Shown here in pieces: positions 1-12,582 of a DNA stretch of 64,000 nucleotides. Position numbers and translations under genes: made by a program. Position 1 is the first letter of the stretch. Each line of letters opens with the position of its first letter. The DNA is from Timema cristinae (Eukaryota; Arthropoda; Insecta; Phasmatodea; Timematidae). The notes beneath the pieces were generated by a model. It made no database searches. It was not told the DNA's origin and saw only the letters and a list, made by a program, of their open reading frames with translations. Location of the stretch: positions 49,968,184 through 50,032,183 of the forward strand of contig JBCFYV010000001.1 of assembly GCA_039000515.1 (NCBI GenBank). The letters are read 5' to 3'.

Positions 1-1149
1 GTATTAGTTTGGTATATTTTTTAAAACAACAATACAATTTAGCTTCTGGTGGGATTCATAAGGGAGTGGAGACGCGTTGCAGACATTTTGAAATCCCGGG
101 TTATTCAAGAAGTAGTATGTTATTTTAAAATATAGTTTCCACCAAAATGGCGGTGAAAGGTATTAACATGTTCAAATATTACTAAAAACCATACATTTTA
201 AATCTTATAGCTTTAAATAATTGTGTAATAAGGTAGAATTAGATAAATTCCATCGATTCTTAACGCAAAATATCTTAGGTCTTATATTAAGGTAAATGGT
301 GACCGACATAGATCTAACAATTAAGTATTTTTATAATAAATACAATTAAATTAAGAGCATTTTTGATCAGTTAGAGCCTGTCATTTAAATAATAAATACT
401 ACAGTGTTAGGATATTTCTCTTCAAGTAGGTGGTACCTTTAGAGGGCACTGTTGGAGGATAAAATAATGTGACCAAGGGGAGTTTGCCAGCTATCACAGA
501 ATAAACTTTTCTCCTGGTGTGTGCTGATTTTGACTTGACATTTCCTGCACATCATTTGAAGCATTCCTCTTCTAATATCAAGCCAATGTTTCTAAAACTT
601 TTCAGATAAAAATATTGTAAAATTCCGCATAAAATTGTCTTATATTTCCTATTCGAGCAATTTTCATAATTTGCTTCTGAGGGAATTGTAACTTCATAGT
701 CAACGTGTAAATGTTTTGAATAAACTGGTTCACAAAGTGTATGTTGTTTTAAAGGTTCAAATGAGCTATTTAACTACTCAATTTTTACATGGTGGGACAA
801 ATTTTACTTCTCATTCGCTACAACTGTGGCTACGTTAAGAAATATGTTGCCCATATAAGATCTACAGTTGAGAACTGTCATTAAAAAATGGACTCATGAT
901 ACGTCACTGGGACAGATAATAAATGTATTAATAAACGGATTGTATAGGTCATAAAGGGTCATCCATTAACCACGTAACGCTTTTTTTATCACATTTTTTG
1001 GCCCACCTTCTTCTGCCCCCCTTTAACCCTCCACCCCCCACCCCCTCGATGTATCACCAAGAAGACATTTAGCCTGTCTCTTCCTCCTTCAAATCTGTGT
1101 TACGTAAATTTTCCCATCAAGAGTCAATGTATTTATTTCATATGGAAAC
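1..1149. other. AT-rich intergenic DNA, nothing recognisable
   Basis: I see no long open frame, splice-flanked exon, tandem repeat or SINE head here. The only compositional feature is a C-rich patch near 1015-1045. Confidence 0.5.
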
Positions 1150-1516
1150 TTTTGTAATAATATAATAATATTGCTGTCCGGGCTACATCATTGGTAGCCC
1201 AGTAGGGGAAAGACTAGTCAGTACTAATGTACCATTGCCCAGGGGACGCCCGAACGTACTGATAGTACATCCTTTCCGTGGAGGCTCTTTCCATGTCCTG
1301 ATGAGATGAGGGAGGTTATGGTTATAGTGAATATGTGGGTGTGGAACCAGTGGAAATAATTAAACCTAACTTAGGCCTAAAAAACCAAACCCTGGTGACT
1401 GTTGGGGTAATTCCCCTTTCGGGAAAAATAACCAAGGTACCAGCCGAGAATCGAATCCGGGACCCCATATGTTGGTAGCCAGGTGCACTGACCACCACAT
1501 CATGGGTGTGGTTTCT
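1150..1516 (-). mobile_element. SINE family D, near full length
   Basis: On the minus strand it starts with a tRNA-like head: a box-A-like GTGGTCAGTGCACCTGG near 1480-1495 and a box-B-like GGATTCGATTC near 1450-1460. A roughly 230-bp body follows, ending in an AT-rich (ATT)n-like tail at 1150-1172. The same layout recurs at 21757-22072, which shows it is a dispersed element and not a tRNA gene. Just before the tail, GGGCTAC and GTAGCCC form a perfect 7-bp stem around a 7-base loop. This copy has about 20 extra bases in the body compared with the second copy. Confidence 0.7.
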
Positions 1517-2047
1517 TGTAACACGGAAAGAAGGGCTCACATTTAACACAACTCAGAATATGTTTTTAACTATAAATATAAATAATTTCAATTTTTTAAA
1601 TAACATTTGTTTGTTCTCAACATTATAATATCTGTGTTATGTAACCTTGTGACGTATCCCTCCTTCTCCCACGTAACACCGTGTAGATATTAGAGCTCCC
1701 ACCATCCCTCCCAATAACGTCACGTGGTTTATGTATGACCCGTAACGAGTGTGTGTGTGTGGGTCACCAGTTACCGAGACTTCCTCCAAGGTGAAGAGGG
1801 TGTAGTGGTACTAACACCGGTAGTGCCAACAACACAGGAGAGGATGTTGATTCAAGAGCCCGGAGAATGGTCCACTTCCTCCGGGGATGTCTTTCAGAGA
1901 GGGTAGGGTGTAGTTAGTTACCTGTACGGCTCGTCTTGCCCCACCACTGCACTCCACCCCCACGCACGTGTTTATTATTCAACACCCTCTCTTTACCTGA
2001 CACACCAGGAGAAGAAACCATACAACTCCTCAACAAGAATACACATA

Positions 2048-2220
2048 TGTACTCGCATCGGTGGGAACGCGGACTAAGGTGTTAAAATCGATGCTGGTGG
2101 CGGTGGGGTTGGAGTTTGAGTCCCGGTGTCCCAAGTTTTTCTAGTAACATTGTTTCCCTCACCCTCCACTTACAACCTATGCCGATATATTTATTTCTCA
2201 TCCCTACCAAGTGAAAACAT
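2048..2220 (+). mobile_element. Degenerate SINE, family B-like
   Basis: The head resembles family B (a GGACTAAGGTGTT-like stretch, then GAGTTTGAGTCCCGGTG as box B). A body ending in the TCATCCCTACCAAGTG-type segment follows. The shared tail is missing. It is strongly diverged. Confidence 0.4.
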
Positions 2221-2339
2221 TATCATAGCCTGGATGGGTGGTAATAAATGTTGCAAAAGAAAAAATGAAGCTACATTTTAATTTTTAGAACACCATAGGA
2301 CTACTGTACCGGCTAGTAACAACTTATCCCTATAAAAAA

Positions 2340-2470
2340 AACACATCAGTCAGACTTAAAACCGTTATTTATAGCATAGTTAGAGAATATTTGCTCAATT
2401 TCACACATATTTTCTTTTCATTCTCCTGGGAATCGAACACGGACCCTTAATTCAATAGTTAAAGCGTCCC
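2340..2470 (-). mobile_element. Possible old family E SINE fragment
   Basis: A box-B-like GGGAATCGAACACGG reads as a tRNA-type element on the minus strand. Its flank, CCCTTAATTCAATAG, resembles the family E copy at 15985-16125. No tail is visible. Confidence 0.25.
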
Positions 2471-2489
2471 TTTACTTAAAGTTTACCCA

Positions 2490-3525
2490 AATGAGAGGGG
2501 AGGCTTTGAATGTCGATCGTAACTTCAATAAGATATGTATTAGGTGGTATCTGAATTGTTTAGAGACTTCTCTTCGTCTGTAATAAGAAAGTCTCAGGCA
2601 CTAATAGACCATCTGTTTGGAATATGTCTAGTTAAATAAAAATATAGAAAGTAGTATTTAGTGTATAAACCTACTCATAAAGTAGTTCTACTCAAGTCAC
2701 CTAAGTTTGAGAAGCTGTGATATATTCGGCACAAAGTTTCCTACTTTTTTATCAACAAAAAATGTATTTGGTGGCAATGATTTGTTGTTATAATTTAATG
2801 GGGAAAAAATAAGCTTGGACTTATATCTGAACTTAAGATCATGTTTTCAATTTATATCTTGATTATGCTTAGTTGTTTTTTATGTAAACAAACCTAATAT
2901 ATAGGACACAAAATACCTTTTATTATGTAGTTCATCGTCTTTATCTTATTATCATGCTGTAACACGAGAAATACGATTGCATGACCTTCCTGTGAGAACA
3001 ATTCTAGCAAAGGTAGGAATCTTCATTGATATTAAAAATGTACGAGGATGAGCGCAATTTTAACCAAAAATATATCTCTCTAAGGGGATCTAAAAGTCCA
3101 GATACAGGTGATTTGTTCTATATCTATCTTAGTTGTATAGTGTCGCCTTAATGGCAGTGGATGTTGGTTGCTAGGTTGTTGCTGTTGCGACCTCACTTCC
3201 TCGCTAAGTACCCCCCTCCCCCCACCTCTCTAATTCTATCATTTTAGGTTCTCCAGTTTCCTCAACAACAGGGATGACATCTACTTCCGCTTTGATACGC
3301 TAGCTTCTTGACAGTACAGTGGTGCCATCTATTCTTAGTCACTAAACTTCACACGGGGTCGTGGTAAAAATATATCAGAAAATACCAACTTTTATGAAGA
3401 CAACATTTTCACTATATTATCAGTGTTACTTTATAGTGTTTGATAATATATATAGAAAGTAATAGTTATATATAGAACGAATTGACATACTACTGCTTTA
3501 AAGTAATTTTAGTGTATTTTGTGTT
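2490..3525. other. AT-rich intergenic DNA, nothing recognisable
   Basis: No coding signal or repeat unit was recognised. A short C-rich patch sits near 3210-3222. Confidence 0.45.
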
Positions 3526-3715
3526 CCGGGTTCAATTCCCTGCATGGCTGAAAAAATATATCACTGATGAATTTGGGGCTTACTCGTTCATATTGATTAC
3601 CTAACTGTCGGAGAACTAGGTGTGTTATATTTTTAAGAATTGAGATAGTTTGTCTGCCTTGTACAGTCATTTCAGAAATTGCACGTTAAATACTTCAAAT
3701 ATAAATATAATTTCA
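3526..3715 (+). mobile_element. SINE family E relative, 3' part with tail
   Basis: It contains a box-B-like GGGTTCAATTCCCTGCATGG. About 150 bp later it ends in GCACGTTAAATACTTCAAAT and an AT-rich tail. The same end closes the element at 36252-36555, so it is a repeated 3' terminus. Confidence 0.5.
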
Positions 3716-4249
3716 TGCTGTGCAATACAGATACCAGCACCACATCCCATTACCTATCTGGGTTATCGGTGTATTTACACTCGTCACGATACTCTCAGAT
3801 AATATTTGACCGTACCATCACCGTAGCTGTATTGTATCGTTTCACCATCGAAGTTTTAGTGGTCTCTATAAAAACATACTACCCACAATCTACCGCCGCG
3901 CTTAAACACATTGTCCACACCCGATTGTCTTTAAAATGGCCAAAAGAAAAGTAGAAACCTCTGACTGGGATCATGAAAAAGTTAAGTTTTCCACTATATT
4001 CCTTATTTAATGATACATTTTCGAAGAATTTTTTTTCATCGTTCATAAGACAGGGTAAAAGGTAAAAAAAAAACTCTTCTTCCATTTTCCATCTCGGAGT
4101 TATTGGATGCACCCAAATTTGTCCTAATTCGCTGGGAGATTTTCTTCTTTATTTTAACAGCTTCGGTATGGAAAAATAAGTATCCAGTGAAAAGTGTTGA
4201 TATCAAAAGGAAAATATCAATATTATAAAATGACAAATTATTATTAAGT

Positions 4250-4330
4250 GTTCTGTCTTACGACATTCTTTTTGTCGGTGAAACATAGACCTCCAATGCG
4301 CCCTATCCTCTGCCTCCTATAGGGATACCT
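4250..4330 (-). mobile_element. LINE 3'-end remnant
   Basis: The minus strand encodes a relic of a non-LTR reverse-transcriptase C-terminus (residues like AEDRAHWRSMF). It ends GTCGTAAGACAGAACAC followed by an AATAATAA tail. The copy at 40290-40490 has the same terminal sequence, so both derive from one LINE family. Confidence 0.5.
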
Positions 4331-5033
4331 AAATAGTAAATTATATAAAGCGCAGTCTGAAACTGAACCAAGGCCCAGCAATCAGATGTACCAGCGTTAA
4401 GAACGTGAGAACGTTCATATAAGTCATACAAATTGCTCATGTATAAAGCTTTATATGTATTTACTCACTTACTATACGCTAAAGAATAAAAAGTGGATGT
4501 TCCTCGGTATAAGTTAAAGTTTACCAAATGAATTATTCAATCTCATGTTAATTTTTGTAAAGTATCTTTTATATAAAAGAAAGGTAAAGTGTTAAGTGAG
4601 CATACAATCCTCGTGTATTCTGATTATAAATTAAGGAACCAACCAGTGGGAAACTTAAAGTGTGTGTGTGTTCTTTCCGGCCGGTTGAAACTTTAATCTG
4701 AGTAAATTAGAGACAACGTGGTAGGTACGAAGATTGCTCAACTCTTTATATTCGCATTAAACAAACAAAGTTTTTATTTTTTGACAAGGACTTGCTCTTG
4801 CGTTTCAACATTTAAACGTGTCACTCGTGTTAGGATGATGAAGATGATGATTATGGTATTTACAATAAGTCGTTAGCTCAGAGCAAAAGTGATGTAAGTT
4901 TTTAAAAAGGAAAAAAAAATAATAAGTCTATGCGATTTGACTTTTGATATTACAACTTCTCTTTGTGAAAAAATGGTCAAAATCAGTTACCTCTAATTAT
5001 TAAATTATGTACAACAACAATTATTTAGCCAAG

Positions 5034-5064
5034 TATGACCCGAACGTGTAGTAAGACGTGGTGC

Positions 5065-5109
<45 letters not shown>
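5034..5109 (+). mobile_element. Tail-only copy of the shared SINE/LINE 3' end with (TAA)n
   Basis: It begins within the ACCCGAACG hairpin of the shared tail, continues through GTAGTAAGACGTGGTGCTAA and ends in about 14 TAA units. It is flanked by a perfect 12-bp target-site duplication, TATTTAGCCAAG, at 5022-5033 and 5110-5121. It is therefore a complete, extremely 5'-truncated retrotransposition event. Confidence 0.85.
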
Positions 5110-5111
<2 letters not shown>

Positions 5112-5504
5112 TTTAGCCAAGGGATGTGTAACCTTTCGCCTTTTGAGGTGCTCACTGTAAATGGTACGACACAATTGCACAAACTTTCTTATATTGTGTA
5201 TTATAGCTCCGAAGACAATTTTCAAATTAGGTTTCAAGTTAACTTCCTTAAAGTGTGTTTTCCTCATAAAAACAAACATATCGTCTTGTTAACCACAATA
5301 AACACTCTTAATATATATATATATATTCTAAAACAATAGCTCAAATATATATAACAAAATTCAAATTTTAAAATAAAATTATTCATCAAATACCATAAAA
5401 TTATTTGTTTGTAAAAAAAGTATTCTCATTTATCATGAAAAACCATTCCCAGATTCCCATTTTACATTAAATTTTTAAGGTCAATTTCACTCTTTAAAAT
5501 GCTG

Positions 5505-5730
5505 GGTCCTTTTTATTCTTCCTCTACCTCGTATTTTGCTTCAATCTCCAGGTTCTCTGGTCGATTTTACTTGTCGTACAGTTTGTTTTAGATATCTTTC
5601 CCAAATACTAAGAACCTCCTTATGATCCGTCACTATATGACATTTGGACTCTTCTCTTCCTATTGCTTTGTTTTCATTCCCTTCCATTTCCTTGGCTTTC
5701 TTGTATATGGGGTTAGTTCGATAATCTCAT
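5505..5730 (-). mobile_element. LINE internal remnant (endonuclease-RT linker)
   Basis: The minus strand reads as the segment that precedes the RT domain in many non-LTR elements (HKEVLSIWERYLKQ, then after a frameshift LEIEAKYEVEEE). Stops and frameshifts make it a fossil. It may belong to the same family as the 3' end at 4250, which is in the same orientation. Confidence 0.5.
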
Positions 5731-5836
5731 CGTGTGTCTTAGTATTTCCCCACTTTGTCTGTTTCTCTTCTTATCTCGTTGTTTAGCCCCAAATATATTT
5801 ATATGGTAGATATAAACACAATATATATTAATATTT

Positions 5837-6083
<247 letters not shown>

Positions 6084-6300
6084 TTATAAATACAAACTAT
6101 TAACAACCTCAAGTTCAAGATGAAGTGGCCAATTTTTGTTGGCATTATCGGAGACATTCATTCTAAAATCACTTATGAGAGCCATTTAAATGGTAAATAC
6201 TACACCCTATACTCAGGCTATTCTTTATTTGTGTTTATGGACAGTGTCGATAAATTAGATCAATGAAATGAATTGATGTAAATGTAGCATATTATGGAAA

Positions 6301-6612
6301 TTAACTTCTTTGATACCCATCTGAGATTTTAGAATGGTTGTTCTCCAAAATTCCAAGGCAAAAATAGTCATTTCCTCTTAGAGTAATTCTAGTTGTCCTG
6401 TATGAAAATACGTCCAGTTGTATAATTACTGGGACTGTTGGTCCCTGCTTGAGTCGTGCCCTTGCGAGGGAGTGTACAAGCGGCAGTTCTTGCTCTGGGG
6501 GTAATGTCATGTAACAGAGAGTGGAACCCAAGACGTGTGACCGCACCTGGCCGCACGGAACAAATCTGTCAGCCGACCGCGGCGACATGGCAGCCGTCTG
6601 CCTGCTCCTCAT
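6301..6612 (-). other. Open reading frame of unknown status
   Basis: A 103-codon frame is open on the minus strand in a block that is GC-richer than its surroundings (6420-6620). It shows no recognisable domain. I cannot tell a genuine exon from a chance opening. Confidence 0.2.
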
Positions 6613-6877
6613 CCCTTGGTTTCATTCCTTCTTGCGGATTTTGGAACAATAGGCAGTGCTTGCCACAGGAATCAGTTGGAGTTTAAAGCGTTCATACGCT
6701 TAGCGTCATATTCTTATGAAGAATCTGGCTTCATTTCCGGTTGCAACGGTATTTATAATAGGATCCTGGCGGGAAGAATCTTTTGGATCTATAAACATAT
6801 TCTTTTTGTTTTCAACTTTGATAGAATTTTACCATTTTATTAGTATTACTTTAAAGGTATTGAAAATATATGTCAAC

Positions 6878-7108
6878 TATGTCAGTGGTCGAATGGTCTA
6901 AGGCATCGCTCCCGCAATGGACTGGACTGCCGATGGCAGGGACATGGGCGATTGAATCCTGGCTGGGTGTGGCTTTATAAATGGTTTCCCCCTTTCCGTC
7001 CATGCAATCGTGAGTTCCTTTGTTCTAATGTCAACCTTCCTCATATCTAGCCCACTACCCTAATGAGTAGACACGTGTAGCCCAAACAATTAATAAGACG
7101 TGCTAAAA
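6878..7108 (+). mobile_element. SINE family B, diverged
   Basis: The head has GTCGAATGGTCTAAGGCATCG, matching family B. Box B is degenerate (GCGATTGAATCCTGGC). The shared body and a worn tail (AATAAGACGTGCTA) follow. Confidence 0.7.
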
Positions 7109-7263
7109 AAAATAGCAATATCTGTGAAACGTGACAACTGCATATCACATGACCTTACGTATGATTACGTGAAGTTAAATCTTTTAATTTTACTTTCTGT
7201 CAGATAAGGTTCTTACTATAAAAAGTAGACTGTAGTTTTTTGAAGTTTTTTGGCATTGCATCC

Positions 7264-7468
7264 ATGTACTAATTACGCTAGTAGATTGAGGATAGGGAAG
7301 GTTTAATTTAGAAGAAGTGTACCCAGATTTGAGTGTAGGAAGATTTAGGATAAAAACAACCTCATTAGACCCAACCAGGATCGAACCCCAAGTTCCTCGT
7401 AATAGGCAGTCTAGTATTTCACGAAAGTGACGCCTTAGACCATGAGGCCACAAAAGTGGGTTGGATTG
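7264..7468 (-). mobile_element. SINE family B, lacking its tail
   Basis: On the minus strand the family B head (ATGGTCTAAGGCGTCACTTTCG) leads into the body, but the copy stops before the hairpin and TAA tail. Confidence 0.7.
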
Positions 7469-7605
7469 CAGTTGCCCCGTTGACTGAAAAAAGGTTGAGT
7501 GAGTTTTAAAATATTTTGAGTTCACTATAACTGCAATATCAGTCACAATATTTTAATTTTTGTTTGCGCTACCGTCTTTCTGTCCGTCCGGGGTGTATAC
7601 TTTTC

Positions 7606-7650
7606 TTAGCATCGCGTCTTACTACCTGTTCAGGTTGTTCACGCGTTTAT
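7606..7650 (-). mobile_element. Shared SINE tail fragment
   Basis: A reverse-complement match to the shared 3' tail (TAGCATCGCGTCTTACTACC) without any body. Confidence 0.6.
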
Positions 7651-7659
7651 TTACAATAG

Positions 7660-7790
7660 TACCCGCATTGGTGATCGCATGGTCTAACGCGTCATTTTCA
7701 TGTTGGAAAGGATTGCTGGTGATGGGGAGATTAAGGTTTGAATCCCGGTCGGGTGTATTGAGAATGGTTTTACTAATTTTTTTCAATATA
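7660..7790 (+). mobile_element. SINE family B head fragment
   Basis: A family B head (TCGCATGGTCTAACGCGTC) and box B (GGTTTGAATCCCGG) are followed by GTCGGGTGTATTGAG. The body and tail are lost. It lies head to head with the tail fragment at 7606. Confidence 0.6.
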
Positions 7791-7914
7791 GTAAAATGTT
7801 TTACTGGTATCCATTTTATTTTTTTTCAAAAGTAGAGTAAAAAAATAACAGTCATTACGATGCGCTACCTCTGGTTCAATCATTATAACCTACTAAATCT
7901 ATCCATGGAGTGAG

Positions 7915-8235
7915 ATAGGTAATATAAGAGAGACTAGGAGAGTGGAGGCCATGAGAATGAAGTTTGTTAGGAGGATGTTAGCTGTCACGAGGAGAAATAT
8001 GATTAGGAATGAAGTTATCCGGGGAAGTGTGGAGGTTCGTGATTTATATTAGAGAGTAGAGAGATGGGAGGAGTTGATAACAGCAAGTGTGCAAGTGAGG
8101 GGAGAAGAATGGAAGAAATTAAAGGAGGAAGAATGGTGGAATGCTATAAGACGATGGAGGTATTATACTAAACTGACCCGGTCAGAGGCTGGAAACAGTC
8201 GTTGTTGTTGATGATGATGATGATGATGATGATGA
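7915..8235 (+). pseudogene. LINE reverse-transcriptase C-terminus with (GAT)n tail
   Basis: One frame from 7915 to the stop at 8209-8211 encodes a basic, Trp/Glu-rich tail (VEAMRMKFVRRMLAVTRRN, then EEWKKLKEEEWWNAIRRW). This kind of tail is common at the end of arthropod non-LTR polymerases. A stop at 8050-8052 interrupts it. The coding end runs straight into about eight GAT repeats, as expected for LINE clades with short microsatellite tails. It is 5' truncated. The clade cannot be fixed from this piece; RTE-like is a guess. Confidence 0.6.
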
Positions 8236-8632
8236 GATAGGTTCTTAGTAAGTGTCTGAGTACTAAGATACTTAATAAGTGATACATTTGGATCTTACTA
8301 TCAAGCGTGGGAATGTTGTAAAATGGAAGCAATCATTGTTCAAAGTCTGATATAATTTCATTCAGTTTGTTTATAATTGTAATTAATTCGTATTAATATA
8401 GCCCTATCAATGTGTTATCCACATGAATCATTAGCTAGTCTTGTTTCTAGTCGTACAACTAAAAAAAAACCCACGTTCTCTAGGTTATTTGTTAAATATG
8501 TTGCCAATTTGCATCATGAACTCTTCGATAATGAAATGAAATGGTTATGAATGAAAATCATTGCCACGAAAGGTCACTTCCGACCATATGTCGCCGTGCT
8601 ACTTTAACTGACTTCAGGTACAGTCAGCACGC

Positions 8633-8837
8633 GGACTGGTTGTCGAGCTCATTTAGGCTGGTTTGTCACAGATGGCGAGACCTGAGTTCGGATCCCAGCC
8701 GGGTGTACTGAGAGTCAGTGTTTCTAAAATGGTTTTCCACTTTACCTCCACACGAATGCGGGTGTATTGTCTCATCCCTACCCAATCAGTTCTGTTAAGC
8801 ACTTAAGCTCGGACGGGTAGTAACGTACGGTGCACAA
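8633..8837 (+). mobile_element. SINE family B, diverged
   Basis: A degenerate tRNA-like head has GAGTTCGGATCCCAGCCGGGTG as box B. It is followed by the standard body and a worn shared tail (CTCGGACGGGTAGTAACG). Confidence 0.65.
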
Positions 8838-9207
8838 AAGAATTACACAGTAACTTTGTGAATTGCGTTGTACTCTTTGTCTAGGTTAGGATAATGAAGG
8901 TATATATTAAAATGGATGTACCCGCATTTGCATGAAGGTATATTGTGAAAGGATTTAGCAAGTCAACTCATTGTAACTGGCTATGAACGTTGAGTGGGGG
9001 CTCACCAGAAAACCTGGGTTGACGTGGCTGGTAACTCTTTACAAGGTATCTTCACAATAATTGCTGTTTCTACTATAGTTTTTACTTCATATAAAGATAG
9101 AACTGTGATTGTGAAAGTTTCTACCTTGAAATTATGATGGATGTTGTGGTTTTATCTGCCCTCGAACTAAAAAAATTAGTTCTTAAAAATGTTGTTTGCT
9201 CTCATGT

Positions 9208-9289
9208 ATTATGTATGTATGTATGTATGTATGTATGTATGTATCTATGTATATATGTATGTATATATGTATGTATGTATGTATGTATG
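9208..9289. repeat. (TATG)n microsatellite, 3' flank of the R1-like element
   Basis: About 20 TATG units with a few TATA or TATC variants, ending exactly where the element poly(A) tail begins. On the element's coding strand the repeat is (ACAT)n. It is one half of a single microsatellite split by the insertion. Confidence 0.95.
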
Positions 9290-9314
9290 TTTTTTTTTTT
9301 TTTTTTTTTTTTTT

Positions 9315-9585
9315 ATGAGGAGGGAAATCCTTTTTACGGAGCCTTCAGATCCATCTGAAAGGCTGTGGGACTCCACTAGAGAAGGTGACTCTAGGTGTAC
9401 GGTAAGAATATTCCATATTCCCGACGTACCGAACTACAAAGTGTAGAACCCTACCCACTAAAACCCCCGGGGTACAGCCCTGTACCCCACCTCAAGAGTG
9501 TTCTCCAATACACCCCACGCGGAACGGCCGTCAGGCATTACTTCGCGTGAGGCTGGATGGCTAACTGCCTACTCCGTCGTTGTCA
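9315..9585 (-). other. 3' UTR of the R1-like element
   Basis: GC-rich non-coding segment between the ORF2 stop and the poly(A). It contains a C-rich patch near 9460-9490. No second element is seen in it. Confidence 0.75.
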
Positions 9586-12582
9586 TTATCTAGGTGGTCT
9601 ACTCCTTTCTCTTTCCTCTAGCCTGAGGTTCTTCACAACGCGCGAAGCCATGTCTGCTACAGCCTTCCAGTTGCCCTCGTTGAGCAGCATCAAACTGACT
9701 ATGCTTTCTGGAGTTGATCTCGTCTGGAGTTGCCTATCCAGCTCCTCCTTCTCAACAGCAAAGCGGGGACACCCAAAAAAGACGTGCTCCACAGTCTCTT
9801 CCAACTCTGTGCAGTTTGGACAGGATGGTGAATCATCTAGTCCGAATCTCTCCAGATATGACCTGAAGTATCCGTGGCCTGTCAGGAGCTGGGTGAGGTA
9901 AAAGTCCGTCTCACCGTGTTTTCTCGTATTCCAGAGTGACACTACTGGAATAAGACGGTGGGTCCATCTACCATTCATCGATGAGTCCCAGCGTCTTTGC
10001 CACATTTCCATGGTTTTCTTCTTTTCGTCCCTCACGATGGTTGTTTTCGTGAGCTCGGAAGGAGTCCGGGTCTGGCGGTAAATCCTATTTCGCTCGTCTG
10101 CCAAGAGGTCGATAGGCGTCATATCTGCTATCACGCAAGCAGCATCGCCAGAGACTGTGCGGTAGGCACATGCAACACGCAGTGCCATTCTCCTATGTAC
10201 CTTGTTCAACATGTGGGCATGCACCGCCACTTTCATTGCCGGTGACCAGACTGGTGCTGCGTACAGCATAATGGAGCTTGTGACCGTAGAAATCAGACGT
10301 CTGCGGCTCGGCTTTGGGCCTCCCGTGTTGGGCATGATGCTTGAAAGCGCATTTGCCACCTTTGCTGCTTTTTGGCTGACGTTCCGAAGATGGTCGTTAA
10401 AGCGTAACTTGGCATCTATTTGCACGCCCAGGTACCTCAGTGAAGGTTGAGATATGATGACATTGTCTCCTACACTCAGGGTGATGGATTCTCTGATTTT
10501 CCTTCCTGTCACTAGTACTGCCTCCGTCTTGTGATCTGCTAGTTGCAGGCCAACAGAAGAAAGCCACTGACGGATGTTGGTGATAGCTCTGTTCGCTATG
10601 TACGTAACCTCATCGAGGAACTTTCCAACAGCAACTATAGCGATGTCATCGGCAAATCCCACTAACGTAGCTCCGTCTGGCAATGGAAGCCTCAGCACCG
10701 CATCGTACATGATGTTCCACAGTGGAGGACCAAGAACTGCTCCCTGCGGCACTCCTCCGGTTACCCGGTACATTCGTTGACCCGTCTCGGAGTCGTAGGT
10801 CAGGACTCTATCTGAGAAGTAGCTAGCGATCATCCTCCGAAGATAGGCAGGTACCTCCATCTTCCGAAGCGCTTCCATGATGCAGCTCCATTTAGCAGAG
10901 TTGAACGCATTTTTCACATCGAGGGTCACGATGGCGCAATATTTCTTTGTGCCTTTCGACCAGCTTCTGCCTGCTATTGCGTCCCTGGCAATGGTTACAA
11001 CTTTATCTATCGCATCAATCGTACACCTGCCTTTACGGAATCCTAGTTGGTTTTCAGAGAGGCCCTGTGGCCCCTCACTGAATACTTCTATTCTGTCAGC
11101 AATGATCCTCTCCAGCAATTTGCCAGATGTGTCCAGGAGGCAGATTGGACGATATGATGATGGTTCGTCTGGTGGTTTGGCCCCTTTCGGAAGGAGAACA
11201 AGGTGTTGATTTTTCCAGCAGTCAGGGAAACGCCCCTCTCTCAGACACGCCTTGTAGACTCGGATAAATAAGTCTGGTCTCGTCTTGATTGCGGTTTTCA
11301 GAGCTACATTCGGAATTCCGTCTGGGCCCGGAGCCTTGTTGTCTCCTATTTTGCGAGCTGCTTTCAGTAGTTCTTCACAAGTGATTGGTGGCACTTCTTC
11401 CAGGTCATCTGATCGGTTTTCAATGAGCACTACATCATCTGATTGTCGTGGGAAGAGGGTGTTCACTATCTTATCCAAGAACTCCGGACAAGTAGGCGAA
11501 GCCGAATCCTGTTTTCTAATCTTAGCCATAACCGTCCTGTAGGGTCTGCCCCAGGGATCCTGGTCGACCTCCTTACACATCTCCTTCCAGCACCGTCGTT
11601 TGCTTGCCTTGATGGCTTTGCCCAAGGTTCTCCTGGCTTCGGCATATTGGTTTCTGAGAGCAGAGAAGGTCAAACGACCCCTTGCACGCTGGGCGTTTCT
11701 CCTAGCTCGGAAACATCTTCTACGGAGTTCAGCTATCTCCTCGTTCCACCAGAACGCTGGTTTGTGTCGGTGATTACAGGAACGCCTCGTCATAGCAGCG
11801 TCGCAAGCGTCGGTGACAAGCGTCATTAACTGCGCGACTACCTGATCAAGCGTATCCCTCGGCTCGATGTCACTGTCCTCCATCAAAGCGATGAAGGTTC
11901 CTCGATCAAAGGAGCGCCCGTTCCAGCCTCTTGTCCTCTCCCTACCCGGGTTTACTGGTCTCTGGGTGGTTATCATCTCGAATATGATCGCCTGGTGGTC
12001 ACTCTGTGTAAGGTGATCACTGACTTTCCATGTCACCATGCGGGAAGCCAGGTTTTCGCTCACGAAAGTCACGTCAATGATGGAGCTGTTTCCGTTCCTC
12101 TCGAAAGTAGGAGTGATACCGATATTCAGTATCACCATATCCATCAGAGAGAGTGCATCCAGAAGGCTCTCGCCACGTCTGTCGGTCATTATACTGCCCC
12201 AGGCTGTAGCCCAGGCATTAAAATCACCAGCTATAATAACAGGCCTTCTACCTCGTAGTTCGTCAGCGATTTCGTCTAGCATGTGCTGGAATCCTTCCAG
12301 GGAGATGCTAGGTGGAGCGTAGACGCTGCAAACGTATATGCCTCCCACCTTTGCCCAGACGAATCCATCTTTTTTTACTGTTTGTCTTTCTTCGATGAAC
12401 AAACCCCTGCGCATCCAGATAGCGGCTTTTCCAGTACGGTCCGGTATCCAGGACGACAAGTTGTCTAAGTTCCGGTACTGTTCACAGAGGATCGCCTAGT
12501 CAATGCTCAATTCACTTGCAGACTGCCAGAAGAGGTCCTGTGCTGCTTCACAATGATTCAGGTTTAACTGAAGGAACCTCAT
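9586..12582 (-). pseudogene. ORF2: APE endonuclease / reverse transcriptase, one stop codon
   Basis: The enzyme nicks the target and copies the element RNA by target-primed reverse transcription. I place the start at ATG 12580-12582, because the N-terminus MRFLQLNLNHCEAAQD is typical for R1 ORF2. A TAG at 12496-12498 falls after SID, where relatives usually have a bulky or aliphatic residue. From the next Met (12459) the frame is open for 957 codons. In that numbering: endonuclease GDFNAW 78-83 and SDHQ 153-156; RT motifs KAPGPDG 375-381, YRPICLLDT 436-444, LDVKNAFNSA 513-522, GVPQGAVLGP 569-578 and the catalytic FADD 602-605. A C-X2-C-X8-H-X4-C knuckle spans 880-897. Total length near 998 residues suits the family. 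The start overlaps the ORF1 stop as ATGA. Confidence 0.92.

Noticed and set aside
5058..5339. Frames with poly-Ile or poly-Tyr over (TAA)n
   Set aside because: They are created by the SINE tail microsatellite.
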